The notes under the pieces were generated by a model. It saw nothing but the letters and a program-made list of their open reading frames with translations, was not told the origin of the DNA and made no database searches. A stretch of 64,000 nucleotides of DNA, taken from Sepiola atlantica (taxonomy: Eukaryota > Mollusca > Cephalopoda > Sepiida > Sepiolidae). The translations under genes and the position numbers were made by a program. Below are positions 23,931-34,853 of the stretch, piece by piece; position 1 is the stretch's first letter, and every line of letters starts with the position of its first letter. The DNA lies in assembly GCA_963556195.1 (NCBI GenBank), contig OY744516.1, forward strand, positions 35,621,278 to 35,685,277, in the 5' to 3' direction.

Positions 23931-24261
23931 GGAAAAATGAATACAAATCAAACAAAAAATGAATGAAAAATGAAGAAATAAAATGAATTTAAAAAAAAAC
24001 GAATGAAATATAAATGAATGAAACAAATTAATAAAAATAATGGGTACGTTGTTACATTGGAAACCGCGCTAAAAGTTCCTCAGCATCGGTGCTTTCCGGC
24101 GATTTACGGTAAACGCCGGAAAGCCCCGAAGCTAGATGAATAAGAAGATCACATCTAAGCATTAAAACTGAATGAAACGCTAAACTTGCAAACTGGTTAA
24201 CACGCGATTGCAACATGAATTTTTACATTGTATCACTGGCTGTTAAAAATCCTGAATAAAC

Positions 24262-24705
24262 GATAAATTTCTGTCAGGAACATAAATTGATTGCTAAAGA
24301 AAAATGCCAAAAATATGAAGATAAATGCAAAATCGCTAAGCGAACAAAACTCACAGATAAATACTCTTCATTGACGTCTGAAAACGAGCCAGACATGACT
24401 GTCTGGAGAAAACAGTACACTGGGAACTGTGCAAACGATTGCATTTCCAACACGCATACAAATAGTACTAACATAAACCAGAGACAGTACTGGAAAACGA
24501 AAAACACAAAACTCACTGGAATATGGATGTACACACAGTTAACTGCATACAAGTAAAAAGACCGGATGTCCTAATAATTGACAGGAGAGAAACATCTTAC
24601 AAAATCGTAAACTTTGCCGTTTTGGCAGTTCACAGAGTGAAGATCAAAGAGACGGGAAAACTAAGCAAATTGTTAAGATGTGTTTCTTACGTTTACAAAG
24701 ATTCT
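24262..24705 (+). pseudogene. R4/Dong-like LINE, nuclease-domain fragment, copy 2
   Basis: A frame from about 24400 reads VHWELCKRLHFQHAYK, then after two stops HKPETVLENEKHKTHWNMDV and KRPDVLIIDRRETSYKIVNF with AVHRVKIKETGKLSKLL. The RPDV-x-IID pattern with the following K-x-V strand is the restriction-like (PD-(D/E)xK type) endonuclease core of this LINE group. Same domain as on the minus strand at 26.6-27.1, 31.3-31.7 and 50.8-51.4 kb. Confidence 0.78.
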
Positions 24706-24707
24706 CA

Positions 24708-25291
24708 CTGACTTAAAAAATAAGTAAATAGTATTTACTCTTACGTTTACAAAAATTCTCCAGAACGGACAAACAGACAGATAGACAGACAGACAGAGAA
24801 CCTGTTCTTTATATTATAAGTGGACTAGCGAAAATAGACTCCCTAACGGTTGTCTATTTTTGCTAGGCTGCCGCGTTCTTTGGTGGTGAGAATTTTTAGT
24901 TAAAAACAAAAAATTGCCTCCCAATATTTTCTGTTTAAAAAAGAAGAAACAATTTTTTTGGGGGAGGGGATTTTCCCGCAAAAAAATGAGGGGAGGGGGT
25001 TGAAATTCCCTTAAAAATCGAGCGCGAACGCAGGCACAAAACTATATCGTAGAACCAGTTTTGATACGTAGCCTCGTTTTAAGATAATCATTGCTAAGTA
25101 AAAGAAGTGAAAAAACAACAACATTTCTTTAAGTAGTTAAATCAAAATAGAATTTTTAACTTGTCTAATTTGCTCATATGGTAGAGTATCGGACAAATTC
25201 ATCCAAATTACTCTTTGACGTTTAGGTTATGAGTTCAAATCTCGGCGTCGAAATTATTTATAGTTTATTTAGTTGTTAATATGTTATGTTT
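24708..25291. repeat. Tandem unit 1 (about 584 bp) with tRNA-like module
   Basis: Starts CTGACTTAAAAAATAAGTAA. Contains in order ACGGACAAACAGACAG, GACTCCCTAACGGTTGTCTA, GCGCGAACGCAGGC and CCAGTTTTGAT-x-CGTAGCCTCG. It then carries a tRNA-like block (GCTCATATGGTAGAGTATC, GAGTTCAAATCTCGGCGTCG). The same order repeats in unit 2. Confidence 0.85.
25162..25250 (+). other. tRNA-like sequence (A and B boxes), unit 1
   Basis: D-arm-like GCTCATATGGTAGAGT (GCTC can pair with GAGT, with one G-T) and T-arm-like GAGTTCAAATCTC (GAG/CTC around the loop). No good 7-bp acceptor stem and an oversized variable region, so a pseudo-tRNA or SINE head, not a working tRNA. Confidence 0.5.
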
Positions 25292-25798
25292 CTGACTTAG
25301 AAATTAATTAAATAGTAATTATCTGCCCGCCACCTCCCATTTACAAAAATTCTCCATGACGGACAGACAGAGAAGGTGCTCGTTATATTACAAGTGAAAA
25401 TAGACTCCCTAACGGTCATTATTTTTGGCTAGGCTGCCGCGTTCTTGGGTGGTGAGACATTTTTAGTAAAATGCTGCCGCGTTCTTAGGGTGGAGGGGTT
25501 TCTCGAAAAAAAAATTGGGGGTGGTGGTGAAATCCCCCTTAAAAATCAAGCGCGAACGCAGACCTAAACTATATCGAAGAACCAGTTTTGATAGGTAGCC
25601 TCGTTTTAAGATGATTAAAAAAATTTAAAAATCAGTAGTTAAATCAGAAGTATTTTTTTAACTTGTGTAGTTCAGTGGTAGCGCATCGGACAAATTCGTC
25701 CTAATTACTCTTTGAGGTTACGAGTTCGAATCTCGGCGTCGAAATTATTAATTGTTTATTTAGTCTTCAATATGTGCCCTAATGTATTTGTTATGTTT
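25292..25798. repeat. Tandem unit 2 (about 507 bp) with tRNA-like module
   Basis: Begins CTGACTTAGAAATTAATTAA and repeats the landmarks of unit 1. It also holds a small internal duplication of GCTGCCGCGTTCTT (25434 and 25482). A third start, CTGACTTGGAAATTAATTAA, follows at 25799 but the rest of a third unit is missing. Confidence 0.85.
25652..25745 (+). other. tRNA-like sequence, unit 2
   Basis: TAGTTCAGTGGTAGCGCATC fits an A box and GAGTTCGAATCTCGGC a B box better than in unit 1. Anticodon-arm-like GGAC-AAATTC-GTCC is present. The D stem has a mismatch and there is no acceptor pairing. Confidence 0.5.
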
Positions 25799-25860
25799 CT
25801 GACTTGGAAATTAATTAAATAGTAATTACCGTCCCCCTACGATTTTGCAAGATTTTTCAT

Positions 25861-26113
25861 TTTTGTCTATTATAATAACATCAGGTCTCCTTGCTTGTAT
25901 GAGTTTATCTGTTTGTATATCCATATCCCAGAGGATTTTGTGTTTTTCGTTTTCCAGTACTGTTTCTGGTTTATGTTTGTACCATTTGTCTGCATACATA
26001 AACCAGAAACAGTACTAGAAAACGAAAAAAACACAAAATCCTCTGGGATATGGATATACAAACAGATAAACTCATACAAGCAAGGAGACTTGATGTTATT
26101 ATAATAGACAAAA
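25861..26113. repeat. Palindrome built from two R4-like LINE segments
   Basis: Left arm 25861-25975 is the reverse complement of 25997-26113 with a 21-nt spacer and few differences. Each arm encodes the same LINE piece (HKPETVLENE, DIQTDKLIQARRLDVIIID on the coding strand). The right arm runs straight into (ATT)n. Confidence 0.92.
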
Positions 26114-26120
26114 CGGAAAA

Positions 26121-26121
26121 A

Positions 26122-26191
<70 letters not shown>

Positions 26192-26192
26192 T
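26121..26192. repeat. (ATT)n array
   Basis: Uninterrupted ATT triplets. On the minus strand it forms the (AAT)n end of the R4-like LINE at 26193-29773. Confidence 0.95.
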
Positions 26193-29100
26193 CTGCTCAC
26201 TAGGAATTATCACACAAGTCATCGTCAGTAATTACTCACCGACAACAGCCAATAGTGTTCCCTGGAGTCTGAATGACAAAAGCCTCTCAAGATTTCCAGT
26301 ATTCTCCACCTCTTTTCGATAACCACCGCAAGTGACCTTGAGGTATCGCAACAGCCGCCTGGGATTTTGGGTGGCAATAATCCTCCCGAATGTTCCAGCA
26401 CTCTTCGCACTCTTCCAGCGGAGGTCTGGTTAGTGATGTCCGTGCTCGGTCTTTCCATTATCTTTGACACTCTACAGCTATTTTGTGTGGTGTTTTCCGA
26501 GACCGACGCCATCATTTTTTTTGGGGGAGGGGGGGTAGCTTATGATATTTTTTGCAGGTTCTGTTCCTTTTTTCGTGCGGTGGTGTTCTTACTATGCTTT
26601 AGATTGGTGTCCACATTCGAGGACTTCCCTTAAGATCGCAGCTGTGTTTGATCATTGCTGTTCTTTGTATGGTCTCAGTGACCCTTTGATTCCAATTTCT
26701 CCTAGTCTTTTCTCCAGGTTTTTTGAGACTGTTCCTAGTGCTCCTACGATTATTGGTATTATATTGACTATCTTCATGCTATATATTTCTTTCAGTTCTC
26801 TGGTAAGTTCCGTCTATTTGCTTAGTTTTCCCGTCTCCTTGATCTTCACTCTGTGAACTGCTAAAACGGCGAAGTCTACGATTTTGTAAGATGTTTCTCT
26901 CTTGTCAATTATTATGACATCCGGTCTTTTTACTTGTATGCATTTATCTGTTTGTACATCCATATCTCAGTGAGTTTTTCATTATTCGTTTTCCAGTACT
27001 GTTTCTGGTTTATGTTAGTACCATTTATCTGTGTGTTGGAAATGCAATCGTTTGCACAGTTCCCAGTGTACTGCTTTCTCCAGACAGTCATGTCTGTTCT
27101 TATATTCTTTGGGGGCAAATTTGAAGCACTCACTTATAATATGATTTACTGTTTCGTCTCTTTGTCCGTACAGTCTGCATTTACTGTTTTCCTGGGTTTT
27201 ATTTATTTTAATTTGAATGTAGTTTGTCTTAATCGCATTGTTCTATGCAGCCGTTAGTAAAGATTCTGTTTCTTTGTTCAAGTGCCCTTTTCTTAGCCAT
27301 GCCCAGCTATTTGCGTTGGATCCTTCTCTTGTGAGTCTTATGAAGCGTCCATGTAGTTGTTTTTCTTCCCATTTTTCTTTTCTTGTCTGTTTGTGTCCAG
27401 TTTCGATGCTTCCTGCGTTGTTCGTTATGACGGTATGTATCTCTTGCTGCGGTGATCAGCCTTTCTGTGTTCTGGTTTATGTATTTCTCCAGCTCTTTTT
27501 TAGTGTCGTCCACACAGTCTTCTATACTTACCAGTCGTCTTCCACTTTGTTTCTTTTTATGTAGAGTCTGTCCGTAGGGTGTGCATGGTCATAATATTTC
27601 TAGTCTTCCGGTCAAGGTGCCTGAGTTCTTTTTTAGTCCAGCCAATGAATGGTCCAACGTATCCTATTAGTGATACTGTCCAGGTGTTTATTTCCTTTAC
27701 GATGTTTCTGTTATATACTTTTATTTCTAAGAGTTTTATTGTTCTTTGCAAATATTATTTTCGAATCTTCTCTTTCATTTCTGTAGATTTAATGGTGTCT
27801 GCTTCCAGAACTCCCCCCAAATTATAGCTCTGCTTTTCGATTAGCGCCCTCATCTCCTGTTGGTTGGGTAGTTCTATGTATTCTCTCGTTTCCAGTTATC
27901 CCTTTTCATCTCTAGAAGTGCACACTTTTCCATTCCGAATTCTATTTGAATGTCCTGACTGAAGATTTTGGTCGTACTTATCAGCCTTTCCAGTTTCTTT
28001 TTGCTTTTTGCAAATAGTTTCAGGTCGTTCATATACATGAGGTGGTTTATTCTGTGTTCTGTGTCTGTAAACTTGTATCTGGCATCACATTTTCTGAGTA
28101 TGTAGTTTAGTGGCATCATGGCTATAATAAATAATAGCGGTGATAGGGAGTCTCCTTGGAAAATGCCTCTCTGTATTTTTATCTTAGTCAAGTGTTGCCC
28201 CTCAGCTGTCAGTTCTAGTCTCCATGGTTCAATTGCTTTCTTAATAAAATTAATAATCCTGTCGGGTATCTTGTACATTTTTAAGCATCTAATTATCCAT
28301 GCTTGAGGGATTCTGTCGTAAGCTTTTTTGTAGTCAATCCATGCCCTGGATATGTTCTTTTTCTGCTTTTTATCTCCTTCAGGATCTTTTGATCTATGTA
28401 TAGCAGATCATGCGTCTCTCTTTTCCCTTTCTGGCATCCGTTTTGTTCCTCGAGAAGCAGTCCACGATTGTTCAGTAAGGATTTTCCACATTGTTGGTAA
28501 ACAAGTTATTGGTCTGTAGGTGCTATGGATCGTTCTCTTTTGGCATCTTTTTGTATTAGCGTTGTCCTTCCTTTGGTCATCCACTCTGCTACGTTTGTTT
28601 TTTTAGATACATCCTCTCAATTTCTTCGCTAGCCTTTCATGTATGGTCGTGAATTTTTTAAACTAGTACGCATGTATTCTATTATGGCCTAGTGTTTTCT
28701 AGTTTGCCATTTCCCTTAGGATTGTTTTAATCGTTTTTTCATTAATTTCCGTTTCTGTTCTCTCTTCAATTTCCTATAGTTTATATTTCATGTTTTTTAG
28801 CCATTTAGCACTTTTGTTGTGTTTTTGATACTTTTTCCATATCTTGCACCAGAAGTGTTTTTGTCTCTGTCGGATCCGGTTGTTCTGTTGTTGTTCGTTT
28901 ACGTTTTTGTAAAACTGGTTTTTATTGTTTTCAAAGGTCTTGTTCTGTTTGTGCTGTTCCGATTTGTATCTATATAATTTCAGTCTTCTTTCTATTGATG
29001 CTATCTTTTATTTTAGTTCTTCACGTTTCTTATTTAGTCTTTCCTTGTGATTCAGATTTCTGCTCATCCTTCGTCCATTGTTCTCTTTCATCCTGTGTAC

Positions 29101-29773
29101 GGTCTTAGCTTCTTTTCGAAGTTTGGTGATCTGGGTTTCCAGTCTGATTTCCCATCCATGTTTTGTCGGTCCATTTTGCCCAGTCTTTTTTCTTTTTGGT
29201 TTCATGCTTATTGATTTTACCCCCGCATATATCAAGTTGTGTAGGTCTGTGATTGTATCTGTTCAGATGTGTGTGAAGAGTCTGTTTACTTTCTCTGTTT
29301 CAACTTTTAACTTCTTCCAATCTTCGTTCCTTAGGATTGGGAGTTTTGTTTTGTTCTCGGACATTAAACGTTTTATGTTTTCTACTCCCTTTGCTTCTTA
29401 CTCAGTGAGTTCTGTGGCTTCGACCTCTTCAGTTTTAGTGTTTATGTTTTTCCTTACTTCTACCTGTGAGTTTTCGCCAAGTGGTGTTTCTTGGTCTGTT
29501 GCGCCATTTATCTTTTGTTTGATTTCCATTAATTCCAACTCCGAGAACTACCAACTCTTGAGGATCTCGCTTGATCTGCTATCCTTGTTTCCGTTGTATG
29601 GTAGTCAGTGGAAATGCCCCATAGATTTTTCTGTTGGGTGGGGCTTCTGTAGTAGCATTCCATTACTAGTCCATTCTCTTTTGTGGTCCATTTTTTTCTA
29701 TGGCTTTTTGGTTCGTTGTTTTCATTCCTGTTTTCTTGTGGTGTGTCTATGTCTTTGTCGTACGTGTAATTAG
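26193..29773 (-). pseudogene. R4/Dong-like LINE, copy 3, most of the length (decayed)
   Basis: On the minus strand the N-terminal region has TKHGWEIRLETQITKLRKE (about 29160-29100). RT pieces follow: LEEQNGCQKGKRETHD (about 28450), AWIDYKKAYDRIPQAWI (motif A, about 28340), IFQGDSLSPLLFIIAMMPL (motif B, about 28150) and HLMYMNDLKLFAKS (motif C, YMND where YMDD is expected, about 28040). Nuclease-domain pieces lie at 27133-26930 (TVWRKQYTGNCANDC in the shadow frame) and 26850-26640. The 3' untranslated region (about 26195-26400) begins, in plus-strand reading, TCTGCTCACTAGGAATTATC and is shared with the copy at 30.69 kb. Stops and shifts are frequent. The 5' limit is uncertain and could reach about 30050. 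Confidence 0.82.
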
Positions 29774-30216
29774 AGATTACTTACTTGTTTTTGGTTCGTG
29801 ATGTTGTTCCTGAAACTCAAGAGGCCAACATTCGCAGGATGCGGACCGGGGCCCGATGTTGGCTAACGAGGAAGCATCTGCCCATCATGACACCCAGATC
29901 TTTCTTTTGAGCCCCCCTCCCCAGCTTTCACTTTTACTCGAATATATTTGTCATGGTTTGATGTTTGTGGCAACACCAGGTCCAGGATTAGTTTACCTGT
30001 GATCCTGTCACATGGATAGTGTGTATCTCTCATTTTCATGAAGGACAATGTGCACTATCACGCATACATGAAGTGATATTTACGATAGACAGGAAAAATA
30101 TAAATATATGTTACCGAACTACTTAAAGTTTCTAGGCTACTCTTAAAAAATGGTAAAAGACGATAGATTCCCCTCCCATGGTTACATGATAAATTGATGC
30201 CTAGTTATCAAATGCG

Positions 30217-30346
30217 TCTTGCACCAGCAAGTTCGTGTTTTTAAATGCCCATCAGCCACTTATAAAAGAACGGTAACTTTTTTATGTCACGTGATTAACT
30301 ATTTTTTTAATTTCAATTTCTTTCAACTGAAATAAAAAGCTAACAT
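30217..30346. repeat. Direct repeat, copy 1
   Basis: Shares TTTTAAATGCCCATC, GCCACTTA, TGTCACGTGATTAACTA and TTTCAATTTCTTTCAACT with 30485-30608. Confidence 0.88.
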
Positions 30347-30484
30347 AATATATCCTCCCATTGTTATTGTATTTCCGCCTTTATGAACCACTTTTTCTGG
30401 AAAGAAATTCCCATACGTTAGAGCTATTAGTTAAAAATTAAAAAACGAAAATAAATAACCTTTTTATAGCTACCAAAAACCCGG

Positions 30485-30608
30485 CTTGCACTGGCACGTC
30501 CGTAATTTTAAATGCCCATCGGCCACTTAAAAAACGGAAACTTTTTCTGTCACGTGATTAACTAATTTTTTTTATTTCAATTTCTTTCAACTCAAAGAAA
30601 AAGTTAAA
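30485..30608. repeat. Direct repeat, copy 2, abutting (ATT)n
   Basis: Second copy of 30217-30346, offset 268 bp; its end is joined directly to the ATT array. Confidence 0.88.
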
Positions 30609-30609
30609 A

Positions 30610-30688
<79 letters not shown>

Positions 30689-30689
30689 T
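30609..30689. repeat. (ATT)n array
   Basis: Pure ATT triplets; (AAT)n tail of the minus-strand LINE fragment that follows. Confidence 0.95.
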
Positions 30690-31039
30690 GTACTCACTAG
30701 GAATTTTCACACAAGTCATCATCAGTGATTGTTCACCGACAACAACTGGTGGTATTCCCTGGAGTCTGAGTGACAACAAGTCTCCTCAGATTTCCAGTAT
30801 TCTCCACCTCTTTTCAATAACCACCGCAACAGCTGCCTACCATTGATTTCTCGCTGGTAAGAACCATTAGTCTTCTCTGGGATTTGGGTGGGTGGCAATA
30901 ATCCTCCCCAAGGTTCCACCACTCTCCGCACTCTTCCAGTGGAGGTTTGGTTTGTGCTGTCCCTCCTCGGCCTTCTGATCCTCCTTGACCCTCTACAAAT
31001 ATTTTATATGGTGTCAGCCGAGGCTGGCGCCATTTTTTT

Positions 31040-31130
31040 AGAGGGGGGGAAGGAAGAGGGAAAAGGGAAGGGGGAGGAGGAGAGCAGTGTAGCGGGGAGG
31101 AGAGTGGTAGAGGAAAGCGGGGGAGGAGAG
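31040..31130. repeat. G/A-rich tract
   Basis: Runs of GGGGGG, GGGAAGGGGGAGG and CGGGGGAGG; several G-runs close enough for a G-quadruplex. Confidence 0.7.
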
Positions 31131-31733
31131 CTTATGGTGTTTCTTGCAATTTCTGTTTATTGGTTCATTTCTGTGTGGTATCAGCTGAGGCTGGTGTAAT
31201 TTATTGAGGGGGGCGGGGCTTATTAAGTGATGTTTATTGCATTTTCTGTTCCTTGTTTTGTGATGTGGTGTTAGTCCTGTGGTTTTGTTTTCTTCTTGTT
31301 GAAAGTTCCACGTGACTGGTTACCCTTTGTAGCTTATGCGGGTTGGTTTCCGCATTCGAGGATTTTCCTTAAGATTGCAGCTGTTTTTATCATTGCCGTC
31401 TTTTCTATGGTTTCTATGATCCCTTTGATTCCAATTTCTCACAGTCATTTTATCCAGTTTTTTTGGATTGTTTCTAGTGCTCCTACGATTATTTGTATTA
31501 TATGACTTTCTTCATGCTCCATATTCGTTTCAGTTCCCTGGCTAGTTCCTTGTATTCGTTTTTATGTCTCTTTGATGTTCACTGTGTGAGCTGCTGGAAC
31601 GGCGAAGTCTACGATTTTGCAAGATTTTTCCTTCTTGTCGATTATTATAACACCCGGTCTGCTTGCTTGTATGAGTTTGTCTGTTTGTATATCCATATCC
31701 CAAGGGATTTTGTGTTTTTTGTGTTTCTGGTTT

Positions 31734-31744
31734 ATGGCTATGAT
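31734..31744. repeat. 11-bp target-site duplication, left
   Basis: ATGGCTATGAT, repeated exactly at 31932-31942 on the other side of the SINE. Confidence 0.9.
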
Positions 31745-31931
31745 GGGAGGTGCCGGTGGCTAAGTCGTTAACGACACGAACTGACAACCTGGATGTGCCA
31801 AGTTCGAATCCAGTTCATTCCACGGAAATACTTTCACTTAGGATGTTGGCTACCTTCACGTGTGTAAGTACTAGAAATAATTCTAACTAGACAGATATCA
31901 GGGAAACCAATGCCAACAATAGAAGCATCTG
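31745..31931 (+). mobile_element. tRNA-derived SINE, 187 bp
   Basis: The 5' part has an A box (GGTGGCTAAGTCGTTAACG) and a B box (AAGTTCGAATCC) spaced as in a tRNA promoter. It is flanked by an exact 11-bp direct repeat, as produced by LINE-driven retroposition. It sits inside R4-like LINE sequence. No poly(A) tail; it ends ATAGAAGCATCTG. Confidence 0.88.
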
Positions 31932-32100
31932 ATGGCTATGATAAAAAGTCTCCTTGGAAAATGATTCTTTCTTAAGGTCATCTTGAGTGTTTCTTCATAA
32001 ATTTCGGTTTCTCTTTCTTCTCAAATTACCTGAAGCTCTAATGTCATGTTTCTCAGTCATTCGACATTTCTGGTGTTGTCAAATTATTATCAGTCACAGA
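31932..32100 (-). pseudogene. R4-like LINE copy 4, continuation after the SINE
   Basis: AAAAGTCTCCTTGGAAAATG (31943 on) matches the RT segment AGTCTCCTTGGAAAATGCC at 28149. The LINE here jumps from the nuclease domain directly to the RT, so an internal deletion preceded or accompanied the SINE insertion. Confidence 0.6.
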
Positions 32101-32930
32101 TTTGATCTAGAAAAAGAACCAATTGTATAAAAAATGTTCGACATATGTAAGTACTCTAGCGTACTTATATCGAGAACAACTTTGTATGTAGCTCTGACGC
32201 TGCAACACTTTATTCGGTATGAACACATAAATACATAATACCATTATGTCTACTTCCTTACTGATAGAGTAAAAACAGTATTCAAATTCTACATAAAACT
32301 TTGTACGATTTTATATGCGGCTTGGGAATCCAGTAAAAGATGTACAACTTAAAAATGAACCGAGAAACTAGTTCTGTAGTGTAAAAAGAAGAAACATCCA
32401 AAGAAAAATAGAAATAAGTTTTTGGAATTGAAAAAGTATGTTTGATTTATTTCTTTGGAATTAAATTGAAGTTTTAGAATGTAATTGGAAAACATCGTAA
32501 CATGACCATCTGTCATTTTATTTCACTTGCAATAAGAAAGAAATCACTTTGTGTCTGCGTTTTAATTGATTTTTATGATTAGTATTTTTTGGTCTATATA
32601 AGAAAACATTCAAAATACAGTAAGAAGTTTTCTTTCGTTAAAAACATATCCCTCTTCCCGCAGTCTAAAATGATTTCGGAAAAACATCCTTCACTCTGTT
32701 TCAATAATGAGACGTTTTCTTTCTGTATTTCTTTTTCTTTCACTTTTATTTTCTGAAAACTTTATAGATTGAGACGTTTGCTTTCTTTATTTCTTAGTTA
32801 TTTTTTTAACTTAACCGTTTAAGACGTTACATTACATGAATATGAAATTTGCGTTAACACTAGGGAAGCAACATTTTTTCCCGTTATTTTTAGGGAGGGT
32901 TTACTCTTGGAGAGGAATACAGAGCCAATG
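32101..32930. other. AT-rich stretch without a gene
   Basis: Only a short direct repeat around TGAGACGTTTTCTTTCTGTA (32708) and TGAGACGTTTGCTTTCTTTA (32771). Confidence 0.5.
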
Positions 32931-32931
32931 C

Positions 32932-33131
<200 letters not shown>

Positions 33132-33387
33132 GCATGGAGTTATTTTTGTCAGGTGTTTTTATATGCAAGGCTTGCTAGTTAACCAATCAGATTCTTTGTT
33201 GTTCCCTCAGCCCATCGTTGGGCTTCACGCGAACAAAAGCTTTGTTGGTGACGCTCCTATACATATCCTATTTTTTGTTAACAATGGATTTTCCTATATC
33301 CTGTTTCCTTTGTTGTGTCAATACAGTGGGCGAATTTATTTTAACACGTGGTTTCTTGTATTTCTATTTTAGGTTTTAAATTTTAAC
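33132..33387. other. Possible 3' region of the Penelope-like remnant
   Basis: No coding signal. Contains the CCAATCAGATTC phrase also present at about 17385. Confidence 0.35.
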
Positions 33388-33450
33388 TTGTTCAGTTTTT
33401 TATTTATTTATTTAATTATTTATTTACTAATTTTTATTTATTTATTTATT
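33388..33450. repeat. (TTTA)n microsatellite
   Basis: Interrupted TTTA/ATTT tetramers. Confidence 0.85.
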
Positions 33451-33454
33451 ATAT

Positions 33455-33810
33455 ATCATCCTAAGGTAAATTTATTTCTGTGTAAACAACTGTTTGCTAT
33501 TTCACTTCTAGAGTTTAATAGGTTTCGTGGATCTTTAAAATTTAGGATTTCATATTTTTCATTCAGCCATAATCTACACGGGTCGTCTAAGTTTCTACAT
33601 GTACTGGCCTGTCTTACTATTTTCCATTCAATTATTGGTGAGTGTCCATTTTCTTAAAGCTCCCAATAATGGTTTGCTAGTGCTGTTTTAGTTCGACGTT
33701 CTTTGTTTTTAAATGTGCTTTTGTGGTCATAGTATCTGGTCTTAAAGTCTAGCGATGTCATACCCACGTAGTATTTCTTGTTATTTGGTCTTTCGTTATA
33801 TTTTTATGTA
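33455..33810 (-). pseudogene. Penelope-like element, GIY-YIG endonuclease remnant 2
   Basis: Minus-strand reading gives KKYYVGMTSLDFKTRYYDHK (YVG for YIG), STFKNKERRTKTALANHYWE, then after one stop and shift IIEWKIVRQASTCRNLDD, CRLWLNEKYEIL and SRSEIANSC. The same layout as the C-terminal nuclease of the element at 1.06 kb, but a different subfamily. The RT is not visible upstream. Confidence 0.78.
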
Positions 33811-34105
33811 TTTGTGTATATAATTTTATATATTTTCAAAGCGTAATTTTATTACCTGTAGTAGTATAACTGCGGTAATGGTCCTCTGAAGAGAAGAATA
33901 TTCTTTGAAAACTCATGAGCTAAGGACTTAAGGATACTTTGCTTGAACTTTGAATTCTAATAAAATTTGATTGACACCTTATTTTATTACTTCATTTTAT
34001 ATTATAATATTAATGCTCTATCCAGTATATTGAGCTTCAGTGTTTATCCGGATGTTTCACTAATTATAAGATATTAGTTGACGCTTATATCTTTTGTTGG
34101 ATTGC

Positions 34106-34108
<3 letters not shown>

Positions 34109-34175
<67 letters not shown>
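34109..34175. repeat. (TA)n array
   Basis: Direct reading. Confidence 0.97.
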
Positions 34176-34178
<3 letters not shown>

Positions 34179-34744
34179 TTGGCTTACATTTGTAAAAAGT
34201 TCCCGGTGTTTGAAGAGTATTGGTGAGAGTATTTATTTGTGTAAGGATTTATTACCCCCTACCCCATATTCATATGAATATGAAGAAATGGAATTTCAAA
34301 CCGAATAAAATCTTTTTGTTCAGTAAAATTAATACGAAATACATGTTTTTTTTCATTTAAAAACATAGTCGGATATAAACCACATATTTAATTAATGTGT
34401 TTACAGATCCACAAAAAAGGCATTACTTGAGATATTGTTAATGCTTGAATTGCCGTCGGGGTCCTTCTTCAAGAACATTTTCCAGCTAACCCCTGACATA
34501 TTTTGGTACGGCGCACACCCTAACGCTAACCCTGAGCGACTTCAGAGACTATCAATTGCAAAAGGTGTCACATGTGTATCCCATTCACGCAAGATAATTT
34601 TAACGACATTAGCTTTTACAGTTTTTCGCAGTCTTCCAACATACAACGCCTGTTATTTACAAATGGTCATCTATCTTGTACTAACCAGTCTCAACGACGC
34701 TTACTTTTGTTGATCTATCGAGAACTGGTGGTGTAATGTGATTA
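34176..34744. other. Stretch without a recognised gene
   Basis: A 92-codon plus frame (34435-34713) has normal composition but matches nothing I know. Confidence 0.35.
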
Positions 34745-34840
34745 TGCCCTACCCACAGGTCTCACACAGATCATCATTAGTGATTGCTCACTGATAATCA
34801 CCGGTGGTATTCTCTGGAGTCTGAGTGACAACAAGTCTTC
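34745..34840 (-). repeat. R4-like LINE 3' UTR fragment
   Basis: Contains ACAGATCATCATTAGTGATT and ATTCTCTGGAGTCTGAGTGA followed by CAACAAGTCT, matching 30712-30785. It is followed by (TTC)n and a solo LTR. Confidence 0.8.
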
Positions 34841-34853
34841 TTCTTCTTCTTCT

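Larger units (their letters stand above)
30690..31744 (-). pseudogene. R4/Dong-like LINE, copy 4, 3' UTR and nuclease domain
   Basis: The 3' UTR (30690-30960) matches 26193-26460 phrase by phrase (CTCACTAGGAATT, CACACAAGTCATCATCAGTG, ATTCCCTGGAGTCTGAGTGA). The minus strand around 31470-31340 reads IETIEKTAMIKTAAILRKIL with ECGNQPA, the region after the nuclease core. Between them lies a purine-rich tract (31040-31130). It continues after the inserted SINE. Confidence 0.78.

Noticed and set aside
25652..25745. Functional tRNA gene
   Set aside because: A and B boxes are present but there is no acceptor stem, the D stem is mismatched and the variable region is too long; it also repeats in tandem.
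29863..30048. 61-codon minus frame next to an R4-like LINE
   Set aside because: Could be the LINE leader but shows no motif of the family.
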